From CAG-390 sp045644325 (GTDB taxonomy: Bacteria; Bacillota; Clostridia; Oscillospirales; CAG-272): a stretch of 64,000 bases of DNA. The DNA is taken from positions 1 to 64,000 of the forward strand of contig JAZRGT010000031.1 in the NCBI GenBank assembly GCA_045644325.1, in the 5' to 3' direction. The notes below the pieces were generated by a model. The model saw nothing but the letters and a program-made list of their open reading frames with translations. It ran no database searches and had not been told where the DNA came from. The translations under genes were made by a program, and so were the position numbers. This document shows, in pieces, positions 52,386 through 60,950 of this stretch (its first letter is position 1; the number at the start of each line of letters is the position of its first letter).

Positions 52386-52504
52386 CGCCGCGGCAAACCT
52401 CGAGGGTATGCTTAAGAGTTATTTCAAATATGCCCCTGAAGCCTTGCAAAATAAAGCTTTTTACGCTAAAAATACAAGAAGAGCGATCTCTCGATCGCGC
52501 TTTT
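52386..52504 (+). repeat. Dispersed rubrerythrin 3' end and terminator, copy 3
   Basis: Reads GGCAAACCTCGAGGGTATGC.. coding for LEGML K(S/R)YFK as in rubrerythrin, then GCCTTGCAAAATAAAGC and a hairpin AAGAGCGATC-TCTC-GATCGCGCTT. The stop codon is lost to a base change (AAATATG instead of AAATAATC). It follows the EEP terminator in a 444-nt gap (52249-52692) that otherwise holds only the promoter of the next gene. Confidence 0.8.
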
Positions 52505-52577
52505 CACGTAATCTCTACTATATTGCTTTTATATGTTTTTGTGCTTTATCAAACATCAAAAAAGGTCACAAATGAAC

Positions 52578-52606
52578 TTTACACGGCTTATTAATTATGA
52601 TATAAT
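52578..52606 (+). promoter_or_regulatory. Promoter of the corrinoid methyl-transfer operon
   Basis: TTTACA (52578-52583), 17-nt spacer, TATAAT (52601-52606), plus strand, about 85 nt before the start of the AraC-corrinoid gene. Confidence 0.75.
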
Positions 52607-52692
52607 TATTATAATAGCCGTTAAATTATATCTTGGTTAAATTACCGCTATGATCCAAGTTTATTATTTTATATTCTAAAAGGAAGGGAACA

Positions 52693-54261
52693 ATGGTCAA
52701 GGTTGATAATAACGAATTAGGAATAATTTTAAGTACCCTTTCGTGTGAAAAGATATTCAGTGAAAAACGGGCTTTTTTGAGACTTGAATCTGATGATATG
52801 TTTGAAATAGCCCTGGTTGTCTCGGGTTCGGGAATCCATCGCGTTCTTGATAAGGACATTCCAAGCAAACAAGGAGATATATTCGTAATCCCTCCGCACA
52901 CTCCTCACGGCTATTTTATTGAAAAAGAGAATGACGATTTTGCGATAAGACGGCTCTTTTGGAATATGAACGATTGGTTTAGCGGAGATTGCGCCAATCA
53001 TTCAAGCCGCCGCTATTGTTACGGTATATTTCGTGAAAACTCAACTTTAGGATATGCCGTTTTGAATGCCACCGTATTTGATGATATTGGTCATCTGTGG
53101 AATATTATCGAATCCGAAATCGAACTGCAAAGAGAGGAATACAGAGAAGCCATAAGAGGAGTGCTTTCTTATTTTTTGATAACTATTTCAAGATATATAA
53201 ACTCTTCTGTAAAAAATCTGTCTTTTGCATCGTACGAGGAATGGAATATTGTATCCAGCGCAATTAAAATCATCCGTGAGGAATATTATGATCCGTCACT
53301 CAATAAAGAAAAGATCGCCGAGAGACTTTATGTAAGTAAATCTCATTTGGGAAGAATATTTACCAAAATCACCGGCAAGTTCTTTTCGGATTACTTGCGT
53401 GATATAAGATTGAATAACGTTTGTCAGCTTTTAGAGAAAAGCGATTCCAATATAAATGATGTCGCCAGAAGATGCGGATTTATCAATATTCCGTCTTTTT
53501 ACAAGAATTTTGAAGCAAAAATGAATATGACACCGAATGAATACAGACAGTCCGTGCTTCACTCTGCGACCTGTACGATTACGGATGAATATATCAAGTT
53601 ACTAAAAGGAGAAAAAATAATGGGGATTTTGAATGATATTTCTGAAAATCTTCAAAAGGGTAAATCTAAAATAGTAAAGCAGCTTGTTGGGCAGGCACTT
53701 GACGAGGGAGTAAAGCCTGACGATATTCTCAGCGAAGGCTTGCTCAGAGGTATGAGCATTATCGGTGAGAAGTTCAAAAACAACGAGGTATTTGTTCCCG
53801 AGGTTCTCGTTGCCGCAAGAGCAATGAATATGGGTGCTCAAATTCTGAAGCCTTATCTGGCTGAATCGGGAATAAAGGCGGTCGGCAGGGTTTGTATAGG
53901 TACAGTTCAAGGAGATCTTCACGATATAGGAAAGAATCTTGTAAAAATGATGCTTGAAGGCAAGGGACTTGAGGTGATCGATCTGGGAACGGACGTAGCC
54001 GCTGAAACTTTTATTCAAACCGCCATTGAACAGGACTGCCGCGTGATTTGTTGTTCGGCGCTCCTCACCACCACTATGCCGGTTATGGCTGAAGTAGTGA
54101 AATTAGCTGAGGAAAAAGGCATACGGGATAAGGTGAAGATTATGATCGGCGGCGCGCCCGTTTCGCAGGCATACTGTAATAAGATAGGTGCTGACTGTTA
54201 TACGGTTGACGCGGCAAGCGCGGCTGATGCTGCCGTAGAGTTTTGCAAGACTCAAGTTTAA
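52693..54261 (+). CDS. AraC regulator fused in frame to a corrinoid-binding protein
   Basis: A 522-residue frame. Residues 1-305 are an AraC regulator: cupin ('GDIFVIPPHTPHGYF') and helix-turn-helix pair ('KIAERLYVSKSHLGRIFTKITG', 'NINDVARRCGFINIPSFYKNFEAKMNMTPNEYRQ'). From Met310 a complete methyltransferase corrinoid protein follows: 'AARAMNMGAQILKPYL', cobalt-ligand motif 'GDLHDIGKNLV' (His410) and 'IGGAPVSQAYC'. Met310 (53620) has an AAAGGAGA site 7 nt upstream, so the corrinoid protein may also be made separately. Thus either a fused sensor or two products from one frame. First gene of a methyl-transfer operon. Confidence 0.85.
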   Translation: MVKVDNNELGIILSTLSCEKIFSEKRAFLRLESDDMFEIALVVSGSGIHRVLDKDIPSKQGDIFVIPPHTPHGYFIEKENDDFAIRRLFWNMNDWFSGDCANHSSRRYCYGIFRENSTLGYAVLNATVFDDIGHLWNIIESEIELQREEYREAIRGVLSYFLITISRYINSSVKNLSFASYEEWNIVSSAIKIIREEYYDPSLNKEKIAERLYVSKSHLGRIFTKITGKFFSDYLRDIRLNNVCQLLEKSDSNINDVARRCGFINIPSFYKNFEAKMNMTPNEYRQSVLHSATCTITDEYIKLLKGEKIMGILNDISENLQKGKSKIVKQLVGQALDEGVKPDDILSEGLLRGMSIIGEKFKNNEVFVPEVLVAARAMNMGAQILKPYLAESGIKAVGRVCIGTVQGDLHDIGKNLVKMMLEGKGLEVIDLGTDVAAETFIQTAIEQDCRVICCSALLTTTMPVMAEVVKLAEEKGIRDKVKIMIGGAPVSQAYCNKIGADCYTVDAASAADAAVEFCKTQV

Positions 54262-54284
54262 TATTTAAGAATAGAGGGAAATTT

Positions 54285-55322
54285 ATGACTAATCACAATA
54301 TGAGAAAATGGGTGGATTCGCTGAAAGGTACGGATCAAAAGAAGTCCATACCCATTTTGTCCTTCCCGTGTGTGAATCTTTTAGGCGTAACAGTCCGCGA
54401 ACTTATTTCAGACAGCGCGCTTCAAGCTAAAGGAATGAAGGCGGTAGCCGATAGGACGGATGCCGCAGCTTCTGTCAGCTTTATGGATCTGTCGGTTGAG
54501 GCGGAATGCTTTGGTGCTGAGGTTGCAGTATCTAATGACGAAGTTCCTACGGTTAAGGGAAGAATAATAAACGATATGGATGAGGCTGAAGCACTTCAAA
54601 TACCCGATGTGGGAAGCGGAAGGACTCAGCTGTATATTGATGCGATAGAAAAAGCAAGTAAAGAGATAACGGATCGCCCCGTGCTCGCAGGTATGATCGG
54701 GCCATTCTCTCTTGCCGCCAGACTGCTTGACGTTTCCGAGATAATGATGGATTGCTATGATGATCCCGATATGGTACATACCGTGCTTGAAAAGGTCACC
54801 TCGTTTCTGATCCAATATGCCAAGGCATACAGAGCGGCAGGCGCGAACGGTATAGTAATGGCTGAGCCGGTTGCGGGACTTCTTTCTCCCACGCTCGAAG
54901 AGGAATTTGCCTCGCCTTACGTCAAGAAAATAGTCGATGCGGTTCAAAGCGATGATTTCATTATAATTTATCATAATTGCGGAAACAACGTGCCGCTGAT
55001 GCTCCCCTCGATTATGACCACGGGATGTGCGGCTTATCATTTCGGAAATGCGGTGGATCTTGAGAAAGATATCATTGATAAAGTGCCGGGCGACGTTATT
55101 ATTATGGGAAATATTGACCCCGCCGGCGTACTTCGAATGGGAACTCCCGACAGAGTAAGAGAGGAAACGCTGGCATTATTGAATAAATGTTCAAAACACC
55201 CTAATTTCGTTTTGTCATCGGGTTGCGACATTCCTCCTATGACACCGTGGGAAAATATTGATGCGTTTTTTGCGGCTCAGAATGAATATTATGAAAACAG
55301 AGGAGACCACCGCAATGATTAA
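54285..55322 (+). CDS. MtaA/CmuA-like methyltransferase (URO-D superfamily)
   Basis: A 345-residue cytoplasmic protein of the uroporphyrinogen-decarboxylase superfamily: 'ILSFPCVNLLGVTVREL', 'AGMIGPFSLAARLLDV', 'IMAEPVAGLLSPTL'-type strand, zinc ligands in 'YHNCGNNVP' (His, Cys) and 'SSGCDIPPMTP' (Cys). Such enzymes move methyl groups from corrinoid proteins to a thiol or tetrahydrofolate. The ATG at 54285 has AGAGGGA 6 nt upstream. The neighbour upstream supplies the corrinoid protein, so the pair forms a methyl-transfer route; the acceptor is unknown in this organism. Confidence 0.85.
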   Translation: MTNHNMRKWVDSLKGTDQKKSIPILSFPCVNLLGVTVRELISDSALQAKGMKAVADRTDAAASVSFMDLSVEAECFGAEVAVSNDEVPTVKGRIINDMDEAEALQIPDVGSGRTQLYIDAIEKASKEITDRPVLAGMIGPFSLAARLLDVSEIMMDCYDDPDMVHTVLEKVTSFLIQYAKAYRAAGANGIVMAEPVAGLLSPTLEEEFASPYVKKIVDAVQSDDFIIIYHNCGNNVPLMLPSIMTTGCAAYHFGNAVDLEKDIIDKVPGDVIIMGNIDPAGVLRMGTPDRVREETLALLNKCSKHPNFVLSSGCDIPPMTPWENIDAFFAAQNEYYENRGDHRND

Positions 55323-56553
55323 AGTATCATTAAATGATCGCGAAATCCTCCGTGAGCTTGCCGCGCGGAAGGCTCAGCTTGCTAACTGCGCCCGCAACGA
55401 CGAGATCCTCGAGATGTGGAATAAACAGGCGAAAGGCATAAAGGACACACCTACCGTCAGATTATTGTTCTCGAATTTTCCGGGCGAGGTCATTGATCCC
55501 CGTATGCGCTGTGAAGGTGCTGAGGCGCGGAAACTTGAACGGCAGCTGTTATCCTCTATGGTAGGCAGAGAGCTTTTTGACGATGATACTCCGATTTCGG
55601 ACAGATTTGACGTAAACGTATTTGTAAAAGGCTCGCCCTTTGGCGCACGTCCCAATATTACCCGAGCCAAGGGTTCGATAGGATTTCATATCGAGCCGTT
55701 GACCGACGATATAGAGGAGGATTTCGATATCTTCCGCGGCGGCGGTTTTACTGTTGATATGGACGGCACAAGGGAATGGTGCGCTTTTGCGGACAGTATT
55801 TTCGGGGATATTCTCCCCGCCCGCATTATGCAGGCATCCCTGAAGGGCGCTATCACCAATCCCTTGGTAATGCTGATCAATATGGAAACATACTATACGT
55901 CTATGTATGATTGTCCCGAAAAGCTCCACGAGCTGATGGATATGGCAACGAGGGTTTACGAGAAATACTACGATTATCTCGAAGAAAACGGACTGCTTCT
56001 TCCGACAAACGGATTTTCCCGTGTCGCTCAGGAATCATTCGCATTCACCGATGAGCTCCCCGCCGACGGTGAAATAACCTCCACGAAGCAGATTTGGGGC
56101 TTCCTTGAATCGCAGGAAACAACAGCCGTCTCTCCGGCGATGTACGGAGAATTCGTTTATCCTTATTTTGACCGTATGGTCAAGCGATTCGGTCTGCTTT
56201 CCTACGGTTGCTGTGAAAGAGTGGACAACCTTTGGGAAGACTACCTTTCGGGATGGGATAATCTCCGTAAGCTCTCGGTATCGCCCTTTAATAACGAAGA
56301 GCAGGTTGGTGAATATCTGCGCGGAACCCGCGTTGTATATTACAGTAAACCCAGAGCCGAGTATGTAACAGAGCCCGGTCCTCTTGATGAAGATGCGATA
56401 CGAAAATGCTTCAGAGATATCAGCAAAGCATCGAGCGGATGCTTGCTTGAGGTAGCTCAGAGAGAAGTGGGAACCATTTATGGTGACTATGAGCGCGGCA
56501 GACGTTACGTTCAGCTCGCGAAGGAAACCATAGCCGAATATTGGAAACCTTAA
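55315..56553 (+). CDS. URO-D-like methyltransferase-superfamily protein, copy A
   Basis: A 412-residue protein with URO-D-like fold marks: 'TPTVRLLFSNFPGEVIDPR', 'FGDILPARIMQASLKGAITNPLVMLINMETYY' and 'FGLLSYGCCERVDNLW' (Cys pair as possible zinc ligand), ending 'GDYERGRRYVQLAKETIAEYW'. It could be the substrate:corrinoid methyltransferase of the operon; the family is related to methylamine or aryl-ether demethylases but the substrate is not visible. Start ATG at 55315 (GAGGAGA 8 nt upstream) overlaps the preceding gene by 8 nt. A near-twin is encoded at 58.2 kb on the other strand. Confidence 0.75.
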   Translation: MIKVSLNDREILRELAARKAQLANCARNDEILEMWNKQAKGIKDTPTVRLLFSNFPGEVIDPRMRCEGAEARKLERQLLSSMVGRELFDDDTPISDRFDVNVFVKGSPFGARPNITRAKGSIGFHIEPLTDDIEEDFDIFRGGGFTVDMDGTREWCAFADSIFGDILPARIMQASLKGAITNPLVMLINMETYYTSMYDCPEKLHELMDMATRVYEKYYDYLEENGLLLPTNGFSRVAQESFAFTDELPADGEITSTKQIWGFLESQETTAVSPAMYGEFVYPYFDRMVKRFGLLSYGCCERVDNLWEDYLSGWDNLRKLSVSPFNNEEQVGEYLRGTRVVYYSKPRAEYVTEPGPLDEDAIRKCFRDISKASSGCLLEVAQREVGTIYGDYERGRRYVQLAKETIAEYWKP

Positions 56554-56588
56554 GGATTTAATTAAAAAAAGATAAAATGGAGGCAATT

Positions 56589-58103
56589 ATGAAAATCAAA
56601 AGCATCATTTCGCTCATCCTCTGCCTGATTATGGCATTTTCCGCCGTTGCATGCAGTAACACGGTCGATCCGTCCGAAACTACACCTGACGGAACAACAA
56701 ACGCTCCTGCCGCAACAGTCGCTCCCGATTCTGCGCCGGCGGTCGAGGAAACCGAGAGTCCCTACGACGAAAACGGATTCCTCAAGAGCTCTCTGCCCGA
56801 AGAACTTGACTTCGGCGGCGAGAAAGTCACTGTTCTTTGGTGGACGGACGTTGAGAATCCCGAGTTCTTTGTTGAAGGCGAAAATGGCGAAATCATTAAC
56901 GACGCTATTTTCCAGCGTAACGCAAACGTTGAGTCCCAATTGGGCATTACCTTTGAGTGGGTAGGCATCAAGGGCCAGTACAACAACAACGTCGGTGCGA
57001 ATTATGCAAATCACGTCGGTAATCAGTACGCAGCCGGCGACAAAACATATGACATTATATCCGCTCACTCCTGCACTATCGCGCTCACCTCGATGTACGG
57101 CTACTGCGCAGACCTTATGAAGGCAAAGCATCTCGACTTTGAAAAGCCCTGGTGGCCCGAAGTCATGCTCGAGACAGCAACGATCGGCGATAAGATGTTC
57201 TTCGTTTCCGGTGACATTTCCACTAACTCCATCCATCAGATGTACGCGGTTTTCTATAACAAGAATCTTTTCAAGAATTATCCCCATCTCGTAGAGCCCT
57301 CGCAGTACGTTCTTGATAACAACTGGAACATCGAAACCTTCCAGATCATCACCAAGGATATGTATCAGGACCTTGATAACTCTAACTCCGCAAATGAACA
57401 CGACTTTTACGGTATGTCCACTCTGTGGTGGCATTTTGACGCTCTTTATTACAGTTCCGGTCTGAGACAGGCAGAAAAAGATCCCGAAGAACTCTTCAAG
57501 ATCTCCGATGACTACTTCAGCGATAAGGCTATCGCTCTTAACGATTCAATTGGTGCCTGGGTCAACTCAGGAACCGTGTACGTCGATAATACCAAGTACC
57601 ATAAGGTATTTTGTAACGGAAACGCTCTGATGTCCCTGGCTCGTCACCATGACATTGCAAACTACCTTACGGGTGACTTCACGCACGGTATCGTTCCTGT
57701 TCCCAAGTACAATAACGATCAGGAAAACTATATTACCTTAGTCGGCAATCCCATATCCTTCTACTCAATTTACGCCCTCTCCGAAGATATAGACCGTGCC
57801 GCAGCGGTTCTTGAATGCTGGGCAAGCGAGGCTTACCGCCTTACGTCTCCCGCGGTCTTCGAGACTACCTTCAAGCTCAGATATTCCGATACGTCTGTTG
57901 AATCCCAGATGTACGATATCATTCGCGCGGGAATCGTATTTGATTTCGGCAGACTATTCAACGACACTCTCGGCAATATGAGCGGTCAGTGGAGCTGGGG
58001 CGCATCTCAGGGCACAAGCTGGGCAACCGCAAGTAAGCCTTATGCGAGATCTCTTCCCACCAAGCTTAAAGATATCACAGACAGCTTCAAGGCTCTCAAC
58101 TAA
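56589..58103 (+). CDS. ABC-type substrate-binding lipoprotein
   Basis: A 504-residue lipoprotein with lipobox 'AVAC' (Cys22), Thr/Ala linker 'TTPDGTTNAPAATVAPD' and binding-protein fold with 'DFEKPWWPEVMLETATIGDKMFFVSGDI'. It follows the URO-D-like gene by 35 nt (ATG at 56589 with GGAGG 5 nt upstream), so it may bind the methylated compound the operon handles. No permease nearby. Third member of the family in the window. Confidence 0.85.
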   Translation: MKIKSIISLILCLIMAFSAVACSNTVDPSETTPDGTTNAPAATVAPDSAPAVEETESPYDENGFLKSSLPEELDFGGEKVTVLWWTDVENPEFFVEGENGEIINDAIFQRNANVESQLGITFEWVGIKGQYNNNVGANYANHVGNQYAAGDKTYDIISAHSCTIALTSMYGYCADLMKAKHLDFEKPWWPEVMLETATIGDKMFFVSGDISTNSIHQMYAVFYNKNLFKNYPHLVEPSQYVLDNNWNIETFQIITKDMYQDLDNSNSANEHDFYGMSTLWWHFDALYYSSGLRQAEKDPEELFKISDDYFSDKAIALNDSIGAWVNSGTVYVDNTKYHKVFCNGNALMSLARHHDIANYLTGDFTHGIVPVPKYNNDQENYITLVGNPISFYSIYALSEDIDRAAAVLECWASEAYRLTSPAVFETTFKLRYSDTSVESQMYDIIRAGIVFDFGRLFNDTLGNMSGQWSWGASQGTSWATASKPYARSLPTKLKDITDSFKALN

Positions 58104-58134
58104 AGCTTATATAAAGCTTTTACATACCGATATA

Positions 58135-58175
58135 CACGCAAAGAGCGACCGAAAGGTCGCTCTTTGCGTGTTTTT
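58135..58175. terminator. Terminator between convergent genes
   Basis: Perfect 16-bp stem CACGCAAAGAGCGACC-GAAA-GGTCGCTCTTTGCGTG (58135-58170) with TTTTT after. The preceding AAAGCTTTTACATAC also occurs in the rubrerythrin terminator module. It ends the binding-lipoprotein operon and the convergent URO-D-like copy B. Confidence 0.9.
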
Positions 58176-58184
58176 ATTCTATTC

Positions 58185-59423
58185 TTAAGGTTTCCAATAC
58201 TCGGATATGGTCTCCTTGGCGAGTTGAACGTAGCGTTTGCCGCGTTCATAGTCGCCGAAAATAGTTCCGACCTCTCTTTGTGCCACCTCAAACAGACATC
58301 CGCTTGAAGCTTTGCTGATATCTCTGAAGCATCTTCTTATCGCGTCTTCATCAAGGGGGCCGGGATTGGTCACGTATTCGGCTCTCGGCTTGCTGTAATA
58401 TACAACTCGGGTGCCGCGCAGATATTCGCCGATCTGCTCCTCGTTATTAAAGGGAGATACCGAAAGCTTGCGCAGATTATCCCATTTTGAAAGGTAATCT
58501 ACCCAAAGATTATCAACTCTTTCGCAACAGCCGTAGGAAAGCAGACCGAAGCGTTTGACCATACGGTCAAAGTAGGGATAAACGAATTCTCCGTACATAT
58601 CGGGAGATACCGCAGTTGTTTCCTGCGCTTCGAGGAATCCCCAGATCTGCTTTGTGGAGGTTATTTCACCGTCGGCGGGAAGCTCGTCGGTAAAGGCAAA
58701 GGACTCCTGAGCAACGCTTGAAAATCCGTTCGTCGGCAACAGCAGCTTGTTTTCTTCAAGATAATCATAGTATTTCAAGTAAATATTCGTTGCCATATCC
58801 ATCAGCTCGTGAAGCTTTTCGGGGCAATCGTACATGGACATATAGTAGGTCTCCATATTGACGAGCTTGACAAGCGGATTGGTGATAGCACCCCTCAGGG
58901 AAGACTGCATAACTCGGGCGGGCAGAATATCACCGAAAATGCTGTCGGCAAAGGCGCACCATTCCAGAGTACCCTCCATATCGACGGTAAATCCGCCGCC
59001 GCGGAAGATATCGAAATCCTCCTCTATATCGTCGGTCAGGGGCTCAATATGATAGCCGATGGAATCCTTGGCTTTAGTTATTATAGGAGTCGCGCCGAAG
59101 GGAGAGCCCTTTACGAACACGTTTACATCAAATCTGTCAGAGATCGGCGTATCATCGTCAAAGAGCTCGCGTCCGACCATGGAAGAGAGCAATTGTCTCT
59201 CAAGTCTGCGCGCATCCCGACCCTCGCAACGCATACGGGGATCGATAACCTCACGCGTAAAATTCGAGAAAAGCAATCTGACGGTAGGCGTATCGCGAAC
59301 ACCCCGAGCCTGTTTTTCCCACATTTTTATGATCTCATCATTTCTGAGGCAGTTGGCAAGCTGTGCCTTTCGCGCTGCAAGCTCACGCAATATTTCCCGA
59401 TCTTTTATAGAGACGTTGACCAT
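58185..59423 (-). CDS. URO-D-like methyltransferase-superfamily protein, copy B
   Basis: A 412-residue protein colinear with copy A (55315-56553), 47 of the first 60 residues identical by eye and most later positions the same, including 'SYGCCERVDNLW' and 'FRDISKASSGC'. It has its own promoter and AGGAGA site, and lies on the opposite strand, convergent with the binding-lipoprotein gene. An inverted duplication about the lipoprotein gene is the simplest reading. Function as for copy A. Confidence 0.75.
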   Translation of the reverse strand: MVNVSIKDREILRELAARKAQLANCLRNDEIIKMWEKQARGVRDTPTVRLLFSNFTREVIDPRMRCEGRDARRLERQLLSSMVGRELFDDDTPISDRFDVNVFVKGSPFGATPIITKAKDSIGYHIEPLTDDIEEDFDIFRGGGFTVDMEGTLEWCAFADSIFGDILPARVMQSSLRGAITNPLVKLVNMETYYMSMYDCPEKLHELMDMATNIYLKYYDYLEENKLLLPTNGFSSVAQESFAFTDELPADGEITSTKQIWGFLEAQETTAVSPDMYGEFVYPYFDRMVKRFGLLSYGCCERVDNLWVDYLSKWDNLRKLSVSPFNNEEQIGEYLRGTRVVYYSKPRAEYVTNPGPLDEDAIRRCFRDISKASSGCLFEVAQREVGTIFGDYERGKRYVQLAKETISEYWKP

Positions 59424-59461
59424 TGCAAAACTCTCCTGTTTTTCAATAATTTTACCTTTTA

Positions 59462-59490
59462 ATTATACCATAAAAAAGCAGCAGTGTAAA
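59462..59490 (-). promoter_or_regulatory. Promoter of URO-D-like copy B
   Basis: TTTACA (59485-59490), 17-nt spacer, TATAAT (59462-59467), minus strand. Confidence 0.75.
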
Positions 59491-59563
59491 GCCTTTGCGC
59501 TCAATTTTGAAACTCGGATAATACAAAAGCGTATAAAAAGATCAATATATATTTCCCAAACGC

Positions 59564-59592
59564 TTGAAATGTTTCGCGACTCGTGATATAAT
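59564..59592 (+). promoter_or_regulatory. Promoter of the ceramidase-like to rhamnosidase operon
   Basis: TTGAAA (59564-59569), 17-nt spacer, TATAAT (59587-59592), plus strand; AAGGGAG site follows before the ATG at 59625. Confidence 0.75.
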
Positions 59593-59624
59593 TAAAGCAT
59601 CAAATAACGCAAGGGAGAACCGCC

Positions 59625-60935
59625 ATGTTACAAGCAGGATTTGCAAGAGTTGATATCACCCCGCCCTTCGGGAACGACCTTTCCGGCTATTATGAGCGCC
59701 GTCTTGCCGACGGTACGCTCGATCCCCTCTATCTCAACGCCGTTGCGCTGACGGTTGGCGAGGAGACCGTTCTTCTGATGGCTGCCGACTACATCGGCAT
59801 CAAGATGGAACACAGCATCGCCATCCGCGAGCTGATCAGCGAAAGGACGGGCGTACCGACCGATCACATCCTGCTCGCCGCGCTCCATCAGCACACAAGC
59901 CCCTGCCTTGCCGATCCGACAAAGCGAGAGACCGCGCTTCGTGACAAGGTCTTTATCGACGTCGTCTACCGCCGCTTTGCGGATGCCGCAGTAATGGCAC
60001 TTGACGACAGAGCCGATGCCGAGATGTCGGTAGCTGCCCGCAAAGCGGCTGAGCCGATCGCCTTTGTGCGCCGCTATTTTACCAAGGAGGCGGGTGTTGT
60101 CACAAATCCGAGCTCAAAATTTACGCTGACGGGTCGCTGTGCCGATGCCGATAACACGGTGCGCCTCGTCCGTTTTGCGAGAAAAGATAAAAACGATATT
60201 GCCATCCTCAACTTCTCCACCCACCCCGACGTCATCGGAGGAACGAAGTGGTCTGCCGACTGGCCGGGATTTGCGCGCCGATTCCTCGAGGAGGATATTT
60301 CGGGCACGTCCTGCCTCTTCTTCACGGGCTGTCAGGGCGACTCGAATCACAACGATTACTTCAAACCGCGCGAGGAGCGTCTCCACGGCGGACGCTACGA
60401 GCACAGCCGATATATGGGACGAACGGTTGCCGATGCCGCGATCGCCGTTTGGAATGAGATGACTCCCGTGGCGGATGACAGCATCTTTGCCGAATGCCGC
60501 ACTATTTATAGCCTCACGAATACCGAGGGCATTGAAAAATATGACGAGTGCGTACAGTGGGTACGGGACTACAAGGCGGGAAAGATTCCTCCCGACACCT
60601 ATACGATGGCAGACCGCGCTTTTTGCTACCGCGTTGCCGCCCTTCGTGAGCAACCCCTTTTCCGACCCGTTCCCCTTACCGTCATAGGCGTGGGCGGCGT
60701 GGTTTTCGTCGGCTTCGGCGGCGAGGCTTTCACCTCATACGGACAAAAAATGCGTGACCTTTGCCCCGACAAATTCGTCGTTTCCGCAGTTTGCGCAAAC
60801 GGCTACGAGGGCTATCTGCCGACCGCCGAGGCATTCAGTCAGGGCGGTTACGAGGCGTGTTCCTCCTTCTTTATGCCGACGCTTGAGGAAGAAATCGTCA
60901 GCGTGGCAAAGGAAATGCTTGAAAAATTGAAATAA
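59625..60935 (+). CDS. Neutral/alkaline ceramidase N-domain-like protein
   Basis: A 436-residue protein with the marks of the neutral ceramidase N-terminal domain: 'GFARVDITPP', 'LLMAADYIGI', 'LLAALHQHTSP' (His zinc ligands), 'NFSTHPDVIGG' and 'FFTGCQGDSNH'. No signal peptide, so it acts inside the cell, unlike secreted ceramidases. In carbohydrate operons such proteins are often annotated as alkaline ceramidase without proof; the bond cleaved here is open. First gene of a three-gene operon ending with a rhamnosidase. Confidence 0.8.
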   Translation: MLQAGFARVDITPPFGNDLSGYYERRLADGTLDPLYLNAVALTVGEETVLLMAADYIGIKMEHSIAIRELISERTGVPTDHILLAALHQHTSPCLADPTKRETALRDKVFIDVVYRRFADAAVMALDDRADAEMSVAARKAAEPIAFVRRYFTKEAGVVTNPSSKFTLTGRCADADNTVRLVRFARKDKNDIAILNFSTHPDVIGGTKWSADWPGFARRFLEEDISGTSCLFFTGCQGDSNHNDYFKPREERLHGGRYEHSRYMGRTVADAAIAVWNEMTPVADDSIFAECRTIYSLTNTEGIEKYDECVQWVRDYKAGKIPPDTYTMADRAFCYRVAALREQPLFRPVPLTVIGVGGVVFVGFGGEAFTSYGQKMRDLCPDKFVVSAVCANGYEGYLPTAEAFSQGGYEACSSFFMPTLEEEIVSVAKEMLEKLK

Positions 60936-60950
60936 AAACGAGGTTTTGAT

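Noticed and set aside
52351..52575. 74-codon plus-strand frame after the EEP gene
   Set aside because: It is read from the degenerate rubrerythrin tail and terminator module, not an independent gene.
56562..57434. 290-codon minus-strand frame opposite the third binding lipoprotein
   Set aside because: Shadow of a clear lipoprotein gene with signal peptide and linker.
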